From the NCBI RefSeq assembly GCF_020991455.1, contig NZ_JAJMOX010000004.1, positions 62,001 to 126,000 of the forward strand: a stretch of DNA of 64,000 nt. The letters are read 5' to 3'. The notes beneath the pieces are model-generated. The model did not search any database, was not told where the DNA came from, and worked only from the letters and a program-made list of their open reading frames with translations. This DNA comes from Flavobacterium sp. JAS. Lineage in GTDB: Bacteria; Bacteroidota; Bacteroidia; Flavobacteriales; Flavobacteriaceae. Within the stretch, counting starts at the first letter, position 1, and each line of letters opens with the position of its first letter. Shown piece by piece: positions 8,068 through 16,418 of the stretch. The position numbers and the translations under genes were made by a program.

Positions 8068-8083
8068 GCTTTAGGCTTTAAGC
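8068..8083. repeat. Intergenic word GCTTTAGGCTTTAAGC, inverted copy at 12388
   Basis: This 16-base word before hemH is the exact reverse complement of 12388-12403 before hemE. It is followed by CGAG and a second partial GGCTTTAAGC. Confidence 0.75.
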
Positions 8084-8123
8084 TCGAGGCTTTAAGCATT
8101 TAATTTGTTTTTAAAAATTTCGT

Positions 8124-8131
8124 CAAAAGTA
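8124..8131 (-). promoter_or_regulatory. Candidate -7 element for hemH
   Basis: On the minus strand the sequence reads TACTTTTG, matching the Bacteroidota TAnnTTTG box, about 66 bp upstream of the hemH start. No clear TTG at -33 was found. Confidence 0.35.
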
Positions 8132-8262
8132 TTGCTTGTTACTTTTTAGAAATATGATAAATGTTACTTTTTATTTATTGTTGAATATCGAAAATTGATT
8201 TCTAGATATTGGCACACTGATTTAACGGGTTTAACAGATTTTCGCAGATAATTAATTGGTGC

Positions 8263-8282
8263 AAATTCGTGAAATTCGTGGC
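8263..8282. repeat. 20-base word shared with 22690-22709
   Basis: The string AAATTCGTGAAATTCGTGGC occurs identically here (after the AraC gene) and at 22690-22709 (after the EamA gene). The preceding segment CTGATTTAACGGGTTTAACAG is another word type, related to the GGATTTAAGCGGATTAACGC segment at about 27183. Confidence 0.85.
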
Positions 8283-8285
8283 AAA

Positions 8286-9158
8286 CTATACATTCGTATT
8301 AATCGACATCAGATATTTTTTAGGAGTCGTAGCAAACTTCTTCTTGAATGCCGCGATAAAATGACTTCCGGTGCTGTAACCAATTTTCAGCCCTACTTCG
8401 TTTACATTATAAGATCCGCTGTCAAGAAGTTTTCGGGCGAAATCCATTTTATAATCAAATAGAAAACCGTAAACTGTGTCGCCATAGATTTGTTTGAAAC
8501 CCATTTTGAGTTTCTTCAAATTCAAACCAATTTCATCTGCCAACTCTTGTAATCCAGGCGGTTCAGCCATATTTGCGATGATAATTTCTTTGGCTTTTCT
8601 GATCTTCAAAACATTATCTTCATCAATCAAAAACGGACATTGTTCTGCGTTTGGGTCTTCGGTTCTATTAAAATACAAACTCAACAATTCATATCCTTTT
8701 CCTTTATAATAAAGGTTTTTTATGGACGGATGTAAGTTATAATGAAACAGTTGACTCAAAACAATTGCCATCGACGGACTAATATTCCCTTCGTTATAAT
8801 ACTTTTTGTCCTTATTGTCCGGACTTAAGAAAGTGATATAATCTGCTTCCGCAGAAAACAACGCGTGAAATTTCTTGATCGAAACAATTACTGAAATCAC
8901 CCACGAATTTGGAGCCAACTCTAAATTGAGCGGTAATTCTTTCTGTGGATTGTACAAAAGCAATGATTTTTCTTCTTTCAAATCTAAAGCATAACTACCT
9001 TGATTGAATAAAAATTTAGCATTCCCTTTTATCCCGAAGTGAAACTGTATCAGACCACTACCAACTTCATGCTGTCCAAAAAAAGGCTCTGAACTATCGT
9101 TTTGAAAGCGGATTAGCGTAAAGTCGTCTTCAATTTTTATAATTTCCTGAGAACTCAT
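8286..9158 (-). CDS. AraC-family transcriptional regulator, divergent from hemA
   Basis: 290 residues. The N-terminal part (about 1-175) is a cupin-like ligand-binding region without clear motifs. The C-terminal 100 residues are the AraC double helix-turn-helix: GLQELADEIGLNLKKLKMGFKQIYG, then YNVNEVGLKIGYSTGSHFIAAFKKKF, ending in the usual TPKKYL. It is transcribed divergently from hemA across 227 bp, which suggests, but does not prove, control of heme synthesis or iron-related genes. The ligand is unknown. Confidence 0.9.
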   Translation of the reverse strand: MSSQEIIKIEDDFTLIRFQNDSSEPFFGQHEVGSGLIQFHFGIKGNAKFLFNQGSYALDLKEEKSLLLYNPQKELPLNLELAPNSWVISVIVSIKKFHALFSAEADYITFLSPDNKDKKYYNEGNISPSMAIVLSQLFHYNLHPSIKNLYYKGKGYELLSLYFNRTEDPNAEQCPFLIDEDNVLKIRKAKEIIIANMAEPPGLQELADEIGLNLKKLKMGFKQIYGDTVYGFLFDYKMDFARKLLDSGSYNVNEVGLKIGYSTGSHFIAAFKKKFATTPKKYLMSINTNV

Positions 9159-9251
9159 AGCGATATTTTTTTTAGATAAAAATCAAAGCAAAAGTGAAAT
9201 GTTATTTAGAATGACTCTAAACAAACAGATTCTAACAACTTGATTTTGCTA

Positions 9252-9259
9252 CAAAAATA
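9252..9259 (-). promoter_or_regulatory. Candidate -7 element for the AraC gene
   Basis: The minus strand reads TATTTTTG (TAnnTTTG), about 95 bp upstream of the AraC start and back to back with the hemA promoter candidate. No convincing -33 TTG was seen. Confidence 0.35.
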
Positions 9260-9353
9260 ATGCTTTTTGCATAAAAACAGTCGTTTAGAAACAAAAAAAC
9301 ATGTAGCGACACAAATAGTACTTTGAGCGTTACTTTTGTAAACAGTATAATGA

Positions 9354-9361
9354 TAATTTTG
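9354..9361 (+). promoter_or_regulatory. Candidate -7 element for hemA
   Basis: TAATTTTG matches TAnnTTTG and lies 25 bp before the hemA ATG (9386). A TTTTG at 9334-9338 could serve as -33, but the 15-base spacing is short. Confidence 0.4.
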
Positions 9362-9385
9362 TTGCACTTTTATGAAAGTGAATTT

Positions 9386-10636
9386 ATGGAAAACAATAAC
9401 GTACCGAAACACCTATATTTTTATTCAGTTGGTCTGAGTTATAAAAAAGCTGATGCTGAGGTCAGAGGTCAATTTAGTTTGGATGCAGTTGCCAAAACGC
9501 GTTTACTGGAACAAGCTAAAACAGAAGGAATAGAAAGTCTAATTGTTACTTCGACTTGTAACAGAACCGAAATCTACGGTTTTGCCGAACACCCTTTTCA
9601 ATTAATAAAGCTAATTTGCGATAATAGCAACGGATCTGTGGATGCTTTTCAGAAAGTAGGATTCGTTTATAAAAATCAGGAAGCCATTAATCACATGTTT
9701 CGCGTAGGAACTGGTTTAGACAGTCAGATCTTAGGCGACTTTGAAATTATATCTCAAATTAAAACCTGCTTTGCTCATTCTAAATCTATGAATTTAGCGA
9801 ATGCTTTCTTAGAAAGACTAGTAAACGCAGTAATTCAGGCGAGTAAAAAGATCAAAAACGAAACAGAAATCAGTTCTGGAGCGACTTCGGTTTCTTTTGC
9901 ATCTGTACAATATATTATTAAGAATGTAGAAGATATCGGAAATAAAAACATTCTACTTTTCGGAACAGGAAAAATCGGAAGAAATACTTGCGAGAATCTT
10001 GTAAAACATACCAAAAACGAACATATTACTTTAATCAACCGAACTAAGGATAAAGCTGAGAAATTAGCCGGAAAACTAAATTTGATTGTTAAAGATTATT
10101 CGGAACTTCATTTAGAACTTCAAAAAGCCGATGTTGTTGTAGTTGCTACAGGCGCTCAAAACCCAACAGTTGACAAAGCAATTTTGAATCTTAAGAAGCC
10201 TTTATTGATTTTAGATTTGTCTATTCCGAAAAACGTGAATGAAAACGTTGAGGAATTAGAAGGTGTAACGTTGATTCACATGGATTATTTGTCTCAATTG
10301 ACAGATGAAACTTTAGAAAACAGAAAATTACACATTCCGGCAGCCGAAGCAATTATTGAAGAAGTTAAGGAAGAATTTGTTACCTGGACTAAAGGAAGAA
10401 AATTTGCCCCAACTATAAATGCTTTGAAAGAAAAACTGAATGAGATTAAAGCTTCTGAATTAGATTTTCAAAGCCGAAAAATTGCTGATTTTAATGAAGC
10501 TCAGGCTGAAATCATCAGCAACAGAATCATCCAGAAAATCACTACTCATTTTGCCAATCACTTAAAAGACGACGACACCATGGTTGATGAAAGCATCGAA
10601 TGGATCGAAAAAGTCTTCAAAATAAAAGCATCTTAA
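9386..10636 (+). CDS. hemA: Glutamyl-tRNA reductase
   Basis: Reduces glutamyl-tRNA(Glu) to glutamate-1-semialdehyde with NADPH, the first committed step of C5-pathway heme synthesis. With the ATG at 9386 (MENNNVPKHLY) it has 416 residues. The frame is open to 9323, but that extension overlaps the promoter and lacks family sequence. Seen: the nucleophilic C58 in TSTCNRTEIYG, the substrate motif GLDSQILGDFEI, the NADPH fold GTGKIGRNTCENL, and a helical dimerisation tail. It heads the plus-strand heme run. The next enzyme, HemL, is not in this window. Confidence 0.97.
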   Translation: MENNNVPKHLYFYSVGLSYKKADAEVRGQFSLDAVAKTRLLEQAKTEGIESLIVTSTCNRTEIYGFAEHPFQLIKLICDNSNGSVDAFQKVGFVYKNQEAINHMFRVGTGLDSQILGDFEIISQIKTCFAHSKSMNLANAFLERLVNAVIQASKKIKNETEISSGATSVSFASVQYIIKNVEDIGNKNILLFGTGKIGRNTCENLVKHTKNEHITLINRTKDKAEKLAGKLNLIVKDYSELHLELQKADVVVVATGAQNPTVDKAILNLKKPLLILDLSIPKNVNENVEELEGVTLIHMDYLSQLTDETLENRKLHIPAAEAIIEEVKEEFVTWTKGRKFAPTINALKEKLNEIKASELDFQSRKIADFNEAQAEIISNRIIQKITTHFANHLKDDDTMVDESIEWIEKVFKIKAS

Positions 10637-10652
10637 ATAAATTTTAAACCAT

Positions 10653-10716
10653 ATAAGTTATATAAGTTCATTTAAGTTTTTTATCCAAACTGCTTAAATT
10701 ATCTTATATAACTTAT
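10653..10716. repeat. Word-palindrome (ATAAGTTATATAAG family) between hemA and hemC
   Basis: Arms 10653-10676 and 10693-10716 pair in 21 of 24 positions (ATAAGTTATATAAGTTCATT and its complement) around a 16-base loop. The stem is entirely A/T-rich and has no T-run typical of a terminator. Confidence 0.8.
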
Positions 10717-10734
10717 AAGGTGAAATTCAACATA

Positions 10735-11658
10735 ATGGCGGAAAAAACAATTAGAATTGGAACTCGCGATAGCGAATTGGCACTTTGGCAAGCACATACT
10801 GTCGAAAAAAAACTTAACGATTTAGGGTATAAAACCTCAATTGTTGCAGTAAAATCACAAGGTGATATCATTCTTGACAAACCACTATACGAACTTGGCA
10901 TCACTGGAATTTTTACGAAAACCTTAGACATTGCCATGATTAATGGCGATTGTGATATCGCAGTACATTCCATGAAAGATGTTCCGACAGCTTTACCAAA
11001 AGGAATTGTTCAGGCAGCAGTTTTAGAAAGAGCAAATGTTCTTGATATTTTGGTACATAAAGGAAATCCCGATTTTACGAATCCAAGTACTATTGCGACC
11101 GGAAGTTTACGTCGCCAGGCACAATGGTTCAATAAATACCCTAATCATACTGTAGTTGATTTACGTGGAAACGTAAACACTCGTATGCAAAAATTACAAG
11201 ACAATAACTGGGACGGAGCTGTTTTTGCTGCTGCAGGATTGGAGCGTATTAACCTAAAACCAGGAAATTTTATAGATTTAGATTGGATGATTCCCGCGCC
11301 GGCACAAGGAGCAATGCTTGTTGTGGCAATGGAAAATGACAATTATACGCTGGATGCGCTTTCGCAATTAAACCATATTGAAACTGAAATTTGTACATAT
11401 ATTGAACGTCAGTTTTTAAGAACGCTGGAAGGCGGTTGTACCGCGCCAATCGGGGCTTTGGTAAAATATAATGAAGATGAAGACACTTTACATTTTCAAG
11501 GTGTTTTACTTTCTGTGGATGGAAAGCAAAAGCTGGAAATTGAAAAAACAGTTGACATTTCAGAATGGAAAAAACTAGGATTCTTTGCCGCTCAGGAAAT
11601 TATAAACAATGGCGGAGCCGAATTAATGGCATCTATTAAAGAATCTCTAAAAAAATAA
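10735..11658 (+). CDS. hemC: Hydroxymethylbilane synthase (porphobilinogen deaminase)
   Basis: Polymerises four porphobilinogens into hydroxymethylbilane. 307 residues from the ATG at 10735 (MAEKTIRIGTRDSELALWQ). A GTG at 10720 is in frame but adds nonconserved residues. Seen: GTRDSELALWQ, the DVAVHSMKDVPT active-site strand as CDIAVHSMKDVPT, ATGSLRRQAQ, and the dipyrromethane cofactor cysteine C235 in LEGGCTAPIGAL. Its stop overlaps the hemD start by one base (TAATG), so the pair is translationally coupled. Confidence 0.97.
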   Translation: MAEKTIRIGTRDSELALWQAHTVEKKLNDLGYKTSIVAVKSQGDIILDKPLYELGITGIFTKTLDIAMINGDCDIAVHSMKDVPTALPKGIVQAAVLERANVLDILVHKGNPDFTNPSTIATGSLRRQAQWFNKYPNHTVVDLRGNVNTRMQKLQDNNWDGAVFAAAGLERINLKPGNFIDLDWMIPAPAQGAMLVVAMENDNYTLDALSQLNHIETEICTYIERQFLRTLEGGCTAPIGALVKYNEDEDTLHFQGVLLSVDGKQKLEIEKTVDISEWKKLGFFAAQEIINNGGAELMASIKESLKK

Positions 11659-12323
11659 TGGCAAAATCAATTCAAATATTATCTACAAAAAAGCTATCGG
11701 GCGAACAAAAACAAGCATTAGAAAATGCTAATTTGAACGTTACGGAAACAGATTTCATTCAAACTCAAAATAAACCTTTCGAATTAAAAGACCTCAACGA
11801 AAATTTGATTTTCACAAGTCAGAATGCTGTTCACAGTGTTTTATCTGATCCAAAATCTGAACAACTAAAAAGTAAAAATGTATTTTGTGTTGGTTTAAAA
11901 ACAAAAATTCTTTTATCAGAAAGCGGATTCAATGTTGTGGCTTATACGGGTTATGCATCTGATTTAGCAGAAATTATCACTTTGATTTACCGCAGTGAAA
12001 GCTTTACTTTTTTCAGCGGAAACCTTCGCAGAGAAACGTTACCAAAAGCTTTAAAAGAAGCGGATATAAAATTCAATGAAATTCAGGTTTACGATACGTC
12101 ATTAACACCTCAGAAAATAAAAACAGCCGTTGATGCTATTCTGTTTTTCAGTCCCTCTGGCGTTGAAAGTTATTTAAAAGAGAATACTATCAAGAAAGAA
12201 ACCTGCTTTTGTATTGGTGAAACCACTGCAGAAGCTTTAGAAAAAATCACAAAAAACATCATTATTGCAGATCAGCCAACGGTTGAAGATGTAATTGAAG
12301 ATGTTTTACAAGAATATAAATAG
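11658..12323 (+). CDS. hemD: Uroporphyrinogen-III synthase
   Basis: Closes hydroxymethylbilane into uroporphyrinogen III with inversion of ring D. 221 residues. This family is poorly conserved, but typical segments are visible: LIFTSQNAV, VFCVGLKTK, FFSGNLRRETLP, a linker strand with VYDTSL, ILFFSPSGVESYL and CFCIGETTAEAL. The overlap with hemC and the following hemE make the call firm. Confidence 0.92.
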   Translation: MAKSIQILSTKKLSGEQKQALENANLNVTETDFIQTQNKPFELKDLNENLIFTSQNAVHSVLSDPKSEQLKSKNVFCVGLKTKILLSESGFNVVAYTGYASDLAEIITLIYRSESFTFFSGNLRRETLPKALKEADIKFNEIQVYDTSLTPQKIKTAVDAILFFSPSGVESYLKENTIKKETCFCIGETTAEALEKITKNIIIADQPTVEDVIEDVLQEYK

Positions 12324-12329
12324 CAATAC

Positions 12330-12403
12330 GCTTTAGGCAATAAGCCATAAGCAAAAAAATTATAGTTAAACAAGCTTAAAGCCTAATGCTTAAAGCCTAA
12401 AGC
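12330..12403. repeat. Word-palindrome (CTTAAAGCCTAA family) before hemE
   Basis: Nine-base inverted arms GCTTTAGGC (12330-12338) and GCCTAAAGC (12395-12403), plus a near-perfect tandem 14-mer starting GCTTAAAGCC at 12374 and 12388. The 16 bases 12388-12403 are the exact reverse complement of 8068-8083 before hemH. Confidence 0.75.
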
Positions 12404-12412
12404 AACAAAAAA

Positions 12413-13438
12413 ATGTTAAAAAACGACCTATTTTTAAAAGCACTAAAAGGAGAAACTGTTCAACGTCCGCCAGTATGGATGATGCGTCAGGCCGGAAGAT
12501 ATTTACCTGAATTTAGAGCTTTACGTGACAAATATGATTTTTTCACAAGATGTGAAACTCCGGAATTGGCTGCCGAAATTACGGTTCAACCAATCCGCAG
12601 AATTGCTCCGGATGCTGCGATTTTATTTTCAGATATTCTGGTAGTTCCTCGCGCTATGGGTATTCACGTAGAATTGAAAGACAATTTGGGACCAATTATT
12701 CCGGACCCAATTCGTACAATGGAACAGGTAAATCAAGTTTATGTTCCAGATGTGAATGAAACTTTAGGCTATGTTTTTGACGCTATTAAATTGACTAAAG
12801 AAATGCTGAACGACGAAGTGCCATTAATTGGTTTCGCCGGTTCGCCTTGGACAATTTTCTGCTATGCAGTTGAAGGAAAAGGTTCTAAAAGCTTTGATAC
12901 CGCAAAAGGATTCTGTTTCTCAAACCCTGTTGCAGCACATACATTATTACAAAAAATTACAGATACTACCATTTTATACTTAAAAGAAAAAGTGAAATCG
13001 GGAGTTGATGCCGTTCAGATTTTTGATTCTTGGGGAGGAATGCTTTCTCCTGTTGATTATCAGGAATTTTCATGGAAATACATCAACCAAATTATTGATG
13101 CTTTAGCTGAAGTTACACCGGTTATTGTTTTCGGAAAAGGATGTTGGTTTGCTCTTGGCGAAATGGGTAAAAGTAAAGCCTCTGCACTTGGTGTAGACTG
13201 GACATGCTCGGCTAGAAATGCTCGTTATTTGTCTGGTGGAAACATCACTTTACAAGGAAATTTCGATCCATCAAGATTACTTTCTCCAATTCCTACCATC
13301 AAGAAAATGGTTCACGAAATGATCGACGAATTCGGAAAAGATAAATATATTGTAAATTTAGGTCATGGAATTTTACCAAATATCCCTGTAGATCACGCTA
13401 AAGCGTTTATTGACGCGGTTAAGGAATACGGAAACTAG
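12413..13438 (+). CDS. hemE: Uroporphyrinogen decarboxylase
   Basis: Decarboxylates the four acetate side chains of uroporphyrinogen III to give coproporphyrinogen III. 341 residues, normal length. Seen: the substrate-binding [18 protein letters not shown], the [14 protein letters not shown] motif with its conserved Asp, [23 protein letters not shown] and the closing [14 protein letters not shown]. Cytosolic. A word-palindrome lies in the 89-bp gap from hemD. Confidence 0.98.
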   Translation: MLKNDLFLKALKGETVQRPPVWMMRQAGRYLPEFRALRDKYDFFTRCETPELAAEITVQPIRRIAPDAAILFSDILVVPRAMGIHVELKDNLGPIIPDPIRTMEQVNQVYVPDVNETLGYVFDAIKLTKEMLNDEVPLIGFAGSPWTIFCYAVEGKGSKSFDTAKGFCFSNPVAAHTLLQKITDTTILYLKEKVKSGVDAVQIFDSWGGMLSPVDYQEFSWKYINQIIDALAEVTPVIVFGKGCWFALGEMGKSKASALGVDWTCSARNARYLSGGNITLQGNFDPSRLLSPIPTIKKMVHEMIDEFGKDKYIVNLGHGILPNIPVDHAKAFIDAVKEYGN

Positions 13439-13457
13439 CATATTTAGTATTCAGTTG

Positions 13458-13490
13458 CAGTTTTCAGTCTCACTTCAAAACTGAAAACTG
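13458..13490. repeat. Word-palindrome (CAGTTTTCAGT) between hemE and the next gene
   Basis: Perfect 11-base arms CAGTTTTCAGT (13458-13468) and ACTGAAAACTG (13480-13490), with an 11-base loop. Flanking TTGCAG and CTGCAA extend the symmetry imperfectly. No T-run follows. Confidence 0.75.
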
Positions 13491-13517
13491 TGACTGCAAT
13501 TGAAAACTTTAAAGATC

Positions 13518-13895
13518 ATGCTCAACAAAGGCCTAAGAGACGAAGAAAGCATCAGAATTGAGAATACTCTCCGAACTTTACATGCACTTATTTTTGTGCC
13601 TAAATTTTGGAATGCTGAAGACACGAGTCTTATAGATGAACAACTTAAAAATTTTGGTTTAAGTCTGCAACGAACAATTGAAATACCCGAAGAAGAATTA
13701 ATTATTCTACTTCAAAGATGCCATTTAGATTGGAACCAACAGGAGCAATTTGCAGATATTCTAGTTGGTTTATCACAAGAAAAACAATTTGATTTTTTAG
13801 GAAAAGCACTTGCTATTTACCAATACATACAGCAGGAAAGCAAAGTTTTCTCCTTTGGAATAAATACTAAAATTGCTTCGGCGAAAAACAAATAA
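13518..13895 (+). CDS. Hypothetical protein of 125 aa inside the heme operon
   Basis: Predicted soluble and mostly helical, with no signal peptide and no motif that I recognise. The ATG at 13518 (MLNKGLRDEESIR) is preferred over the TTG at 13500, which falls at the edge of a palindrome. It is embedded between hemE and a GNAT gene, 4 bp before the latter, within the heme run. Its function is unknown. One heavily charged helix pair (EEELIILLQRCHLDWNQQEQ) contains the only Cys-His pairing. No function is claimed. Confidence 0.75.
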   Translation: MLNKGLRDEESIRIENTLRTLHALIFVPKFWNAEDTSLIDEQLKNFGLSLQRTIEIPEEELIILLQRCHLDWNQQEQFADILVGLSQEKQFDFLGKALAIYQYIQQESKVFSFGINTKIASAKNK

Positions 13896-13899
13896 AAAG

Positions 13900-14451
13900 A
13901 TGGGTTTTACAGATTGGAAAACAGAAACGATTAACAGTATTCTTCCTGAAGAGTTTTACTACCTCATCGAAAAGAATAAAAGCCACATTGAAAAAACTTT
14001 CCCAGTAACGCTTTCACATTGCCTGGATCTCGAAAAAACAAGGCAATTTATTGCTTTTAACCAAGATAAGGAAAATCATAAAGAAGGATACTTTTTTTAC
14101 CCTAGAGATATAAAAACCAATATATTAATTGGTTACTTGTGCATTAAAAGCATTGATAACCAAAAAGCAAAATGTGAATTAGGTTATTTTGTTGATGAAG
14201 ATTTTCAAGGAAAAGGAATTACCTCAAAATTGGTTTCAGAAACACTGAACTTTTGTTTCAACACTTTGAAAATGAACAAGGTTTTTATCTGTACTTCAAA
14301 AATCAATAAAGCAAGTCAGCAAGTTGCTTTGAAACATAACTTTAAACAAGAAGGAATATTGAGAGAAGAGTTCAAAAGCAGCGACGGAACATTAGAAGAT
14401 GTTGTTTATTTTGGATTACTCAAATCAGAATACAATACAAATGAAAGATAA
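13900..14451 (+). CDS. GNAT-family N-acetyltransferase (RimJ/RimL type)
   Basis: Predicted acetyl-CoA-dependent transferase; substrate unknown, possibly a protein N-terminus or a small molecule. 183 residues from the ATG at 13900. Seen: the ELGYFVDEDFQGKGITSKL acetyl-CoA pyrophosphate loop (Q-G-K-G variant) and the later CTSKINKASQQVALKHNFKQEG segment typical of RimJ/RimL. Its last 11 bases overlap the start of hemF, so hemF translation is probably coupled to it. Confidence 0.88.
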   Translation: MGFTDWKTETINSILPEEFYYLIEKNKSHIEKTFPVTLSHCLDLEKTRQFIAFNQDKENHKEGYFFYPRDIKTNILIGYLCIKSIDNQKAKCELGYFVDEDFQGKGITSKLVSETLNFCFNTLKMNKVFICTSKINKASQQVALKHNFKQEGILREEFKSSDGTLEDVVYFGLLKSEYNTNER

Positions 14452-15343
14452 ATTTTACGCTTACATACAAAAGTTACAAGACCAGATTTGCGCTGGATTA
14501 GAAACTGTTGACGGAACGGCAAAATTTCGTGAGGATTTATGGAAACGCCCTGAAGGCGGTGGAGGAAGAACACGCATTATTGAAAACGGTGGCGTTTTCG
14601 AGAAAGGCGGAGTAAATATTTCGGCCGTTCACGGAAAATTACCGGAAGCAATGCAAAAGATGTTTGGCGTTGGCGAAGCCGATTTTTTTGCCTGCGGATT
14701 AAGTTTGGTTTTACATCCTAAAAACCCGATGGTTCCTACTGTGCACGCTAATTGGCGATATTTTGAAATGTATGATGACGCTGGAAAAGTAATCGAGCAA
14801 TGGTTTGGCGGCGGACAGGATTTAACGCCTTATTATTTGTTTGAGGAAGATGCAAAACACTTTCACCAAACCTGTAAAACAGCTTGTGACAAACACAATC
14901 CGGAATTTTATCCAAAATATAAAAAACAATGTGATACTTATTTCTGGAATGCACACAGAAACGAAGCCCGCGGAATTGGCGGTTTGTTCTTTGATTATTG
15001 CAAAGCAAATGAACAAATGTCAATGGAAGACTGGTACAATTTCGTAACTGAAGTTGGTAATAGTTTCCTGGAAGCATACGTTCCGATTGTGGAAAGAAGA
15101 AAAGATCTGGAATATACTCCAGAAAACAGAAATTGGCAGGAAATCCGCCGTGGTCGTTATGTTGAGTTTAATTTGGTTCATGACAAAGGCACTTTATTCG
15201 GTTTGAGAACCAACGGAAGAATTGAAAGTATTTTGATGAGTTTACCGCCACACGTGCAATGGGTTTACGATCATCATGCAGAAGCAGGAAGCATTGAAGA
15301 AAAATTGATAAATGTATTAGAGAATCCTGTTGACTGGATTTAA
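14441..15343 (+). CDS. hemF: Oxygen-dependent coproporphyrinogen III oxidase
   Basis: Oxidatively decarboxylates coproporphyrinogen III to protoporphyrinogen IX using O2, which implies an aerobic organism. 300 residues from the ATG at 14441. The frame runs further upstream only because of the overlap with the GNAT gene. Seen: FEKGGVNISAVHG, HANWRYFEM, WFGGGQDLTPYYL, the AHRNEARGIGGLFFDY signature, and LVHDKGTLFGLRTNGR near the C-terminus. Its product is the substrate of HemJ encoded on the other strand. Confidence 0.98.
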   Translation: MKDKFYAYIQKLQDQICAGLETVDGTAKFREDLWKRPEGGGGRTRIIENGGVFEKGGVNISAVHGKLPEAMQKMFGVGEADFFACGLSLVLHPKNPMVPTVHANWRYFEMYDDAGKVIEQWFGGGQDLTPYYLFEEDAKHFHQTCKTACDKHNPEFYPKYKKQCDTYFWNAHRNEARGIGGLFFDYCKANEQMSMEDWYNFVTEVGNSFLEAYVPIVERRKDLEYTPENRNWQEIRRGRYVEFNLVHDKGTLFGLRTNGRIESILMSLPPHVQWVYDHHAEAGSIEEKLINVLENPVDWI

Positions 15344-15425
15344 TCTATTCAACTCAATATTAATTTTACCCATAGAGACATACAATTAAATTGTAAATTT
15401 AGAGGTGTTTCTAAAAATTAAAAAA

Positions 15426-16367
15426 ATGAATCTAAAACTGATTTATATAGTGTTTTTGGGAAGTGTTTTTGGGTGTTTTGCCCAAAATGATACGCTTCAT
15501 AACCCCTATTTTAAATCTTATGATGATAAAATCACTACTAGTGTTTACTATTTAGACACTTCAAATAGTTTTCAGATTGGTTTTGATTCTGAAGGAAAGA
15601 AAAAATACCTTGCATTAACTCCAAATCGAAGAGAGCAGCTTGGTGTAAGTTTGAGCTATCAGTTTGCTGATATAAGTTTTGGTTTTTCACCGAAATTCTT
15701 TAGTCAAAACAAAGACAATTCAGACTCTAAGCTTTTTAGTTTTAATACTCGTTTTTATTATAAAAAGTGGATGCAATCTTTCACTTTTATCAATCAAAAA
15801 GGGTTTTATGTTAGTGACGAAAACATTCAGGCCGCTTTTCCTCGAATGCGTACCACAAAAATTGGCGGATCTACCTCGTATATTTTTAACGACAAATTCT
15901 CGTATAAAACATTAGTAAATCAGAACGAATGGCAAACCAAAAGCTCAGGAAGTTTTATTCCGAGTTTTTCATTTTACTACACGAATCTTAATTTAAACGA
16001 TGTTCCCAATTCATCAAATGGTGACTTTTATGTTTTTTCAATAGCTCCCTCCTATTTTTACAATTTTGTGATTAGTGATCGATTCTTAATAGGTTCTGGA
16101 ATTGCGCTTGGAGCAGGAATTAATGACATTGATAAAGTAACCTCAGCTTTGCTTCAATTAGACTTTCATTTAAAGCTTGCCTACAATACAGATCATCTTT
16201 TTGCTTTTGCGAGTTTAAACACCGTTAGTTTCGCTCAGAACGGTGATGCCGAAGCCCGATTGAATGATAATATATCAACTTTGAAATTCAGTATAGGATA
16301 TCGTTTTGATCCTCCAAATAAAGTAAAAGAAGTTTATGAGAAGGTAAATCAAAAAACAGGCTTGTAA
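15426..16367 (+). CDS. DUF4421-family outer-membrane-type protein
   Basis: 313 residues from the ATG at 15426 after an A-rich leader. A signal peptide (MNLKLIYIVFLGSVFGCFAQ) precedes about 290 residues of alternating hydrophobic/aromatic strands with short turns, ending in an aromatic-rich strand, consistent with a beta-barrel. The YDDKITTSVYYLDTSNSFQI beginning and the GVSLSYQFADISFGFSP strand fit DUF4421 of Bacteroidota. The function of the family is unknown to me. It lies within the heme run but may have its own transcript. Confidence 0.82.
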   Translation: MNLKLIYIVFLGSVFGCFAQNDTLHNPYFKSYDDKITTSVYYLDTSNSFQIGFDSEGKKKYLALTPNRREQLGVSLSYQFADISFGFSPKFFSQNKDNSDSKLFSFNTRFYYKKWMQSFTFINQKGFYVSDENIQAAFPRMRTTKIGGSTSYIFNDKFSYKTLVNQNEWQTKSSGSFIPSFSFYYTNLNLNDVPNSSNGDFYVFSIAPSYFYNFVISDRFLIGSGIALGAGINDIDKVTSALLQLDFHLKLAYNTDHLFAFASLNTVSFAQNGDAEARLNDNISTLKFSIGYRFDPPNKVKEVYEKVNQKTGL

Positions 16368-16418
16368 ATAGTTATAGTAATCCAAAATCTTCAGTCTAAA
16401 ATCTAAATTTAAAGTATT

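Noticed and set aside
9323..9385. N-terminal extension of hemA by 21 residues
   Set aside because: It runs through the candidate promoter and does not look like glutamyl-tRNA reductase sequence; the ATG at 9386 fits the family.
14748..15077. Antisense ORFs (109 and 64 aa) opposite hemF
   Set aside because: They are shadows of a well-conserved enzyme gene, with no signals of their own.
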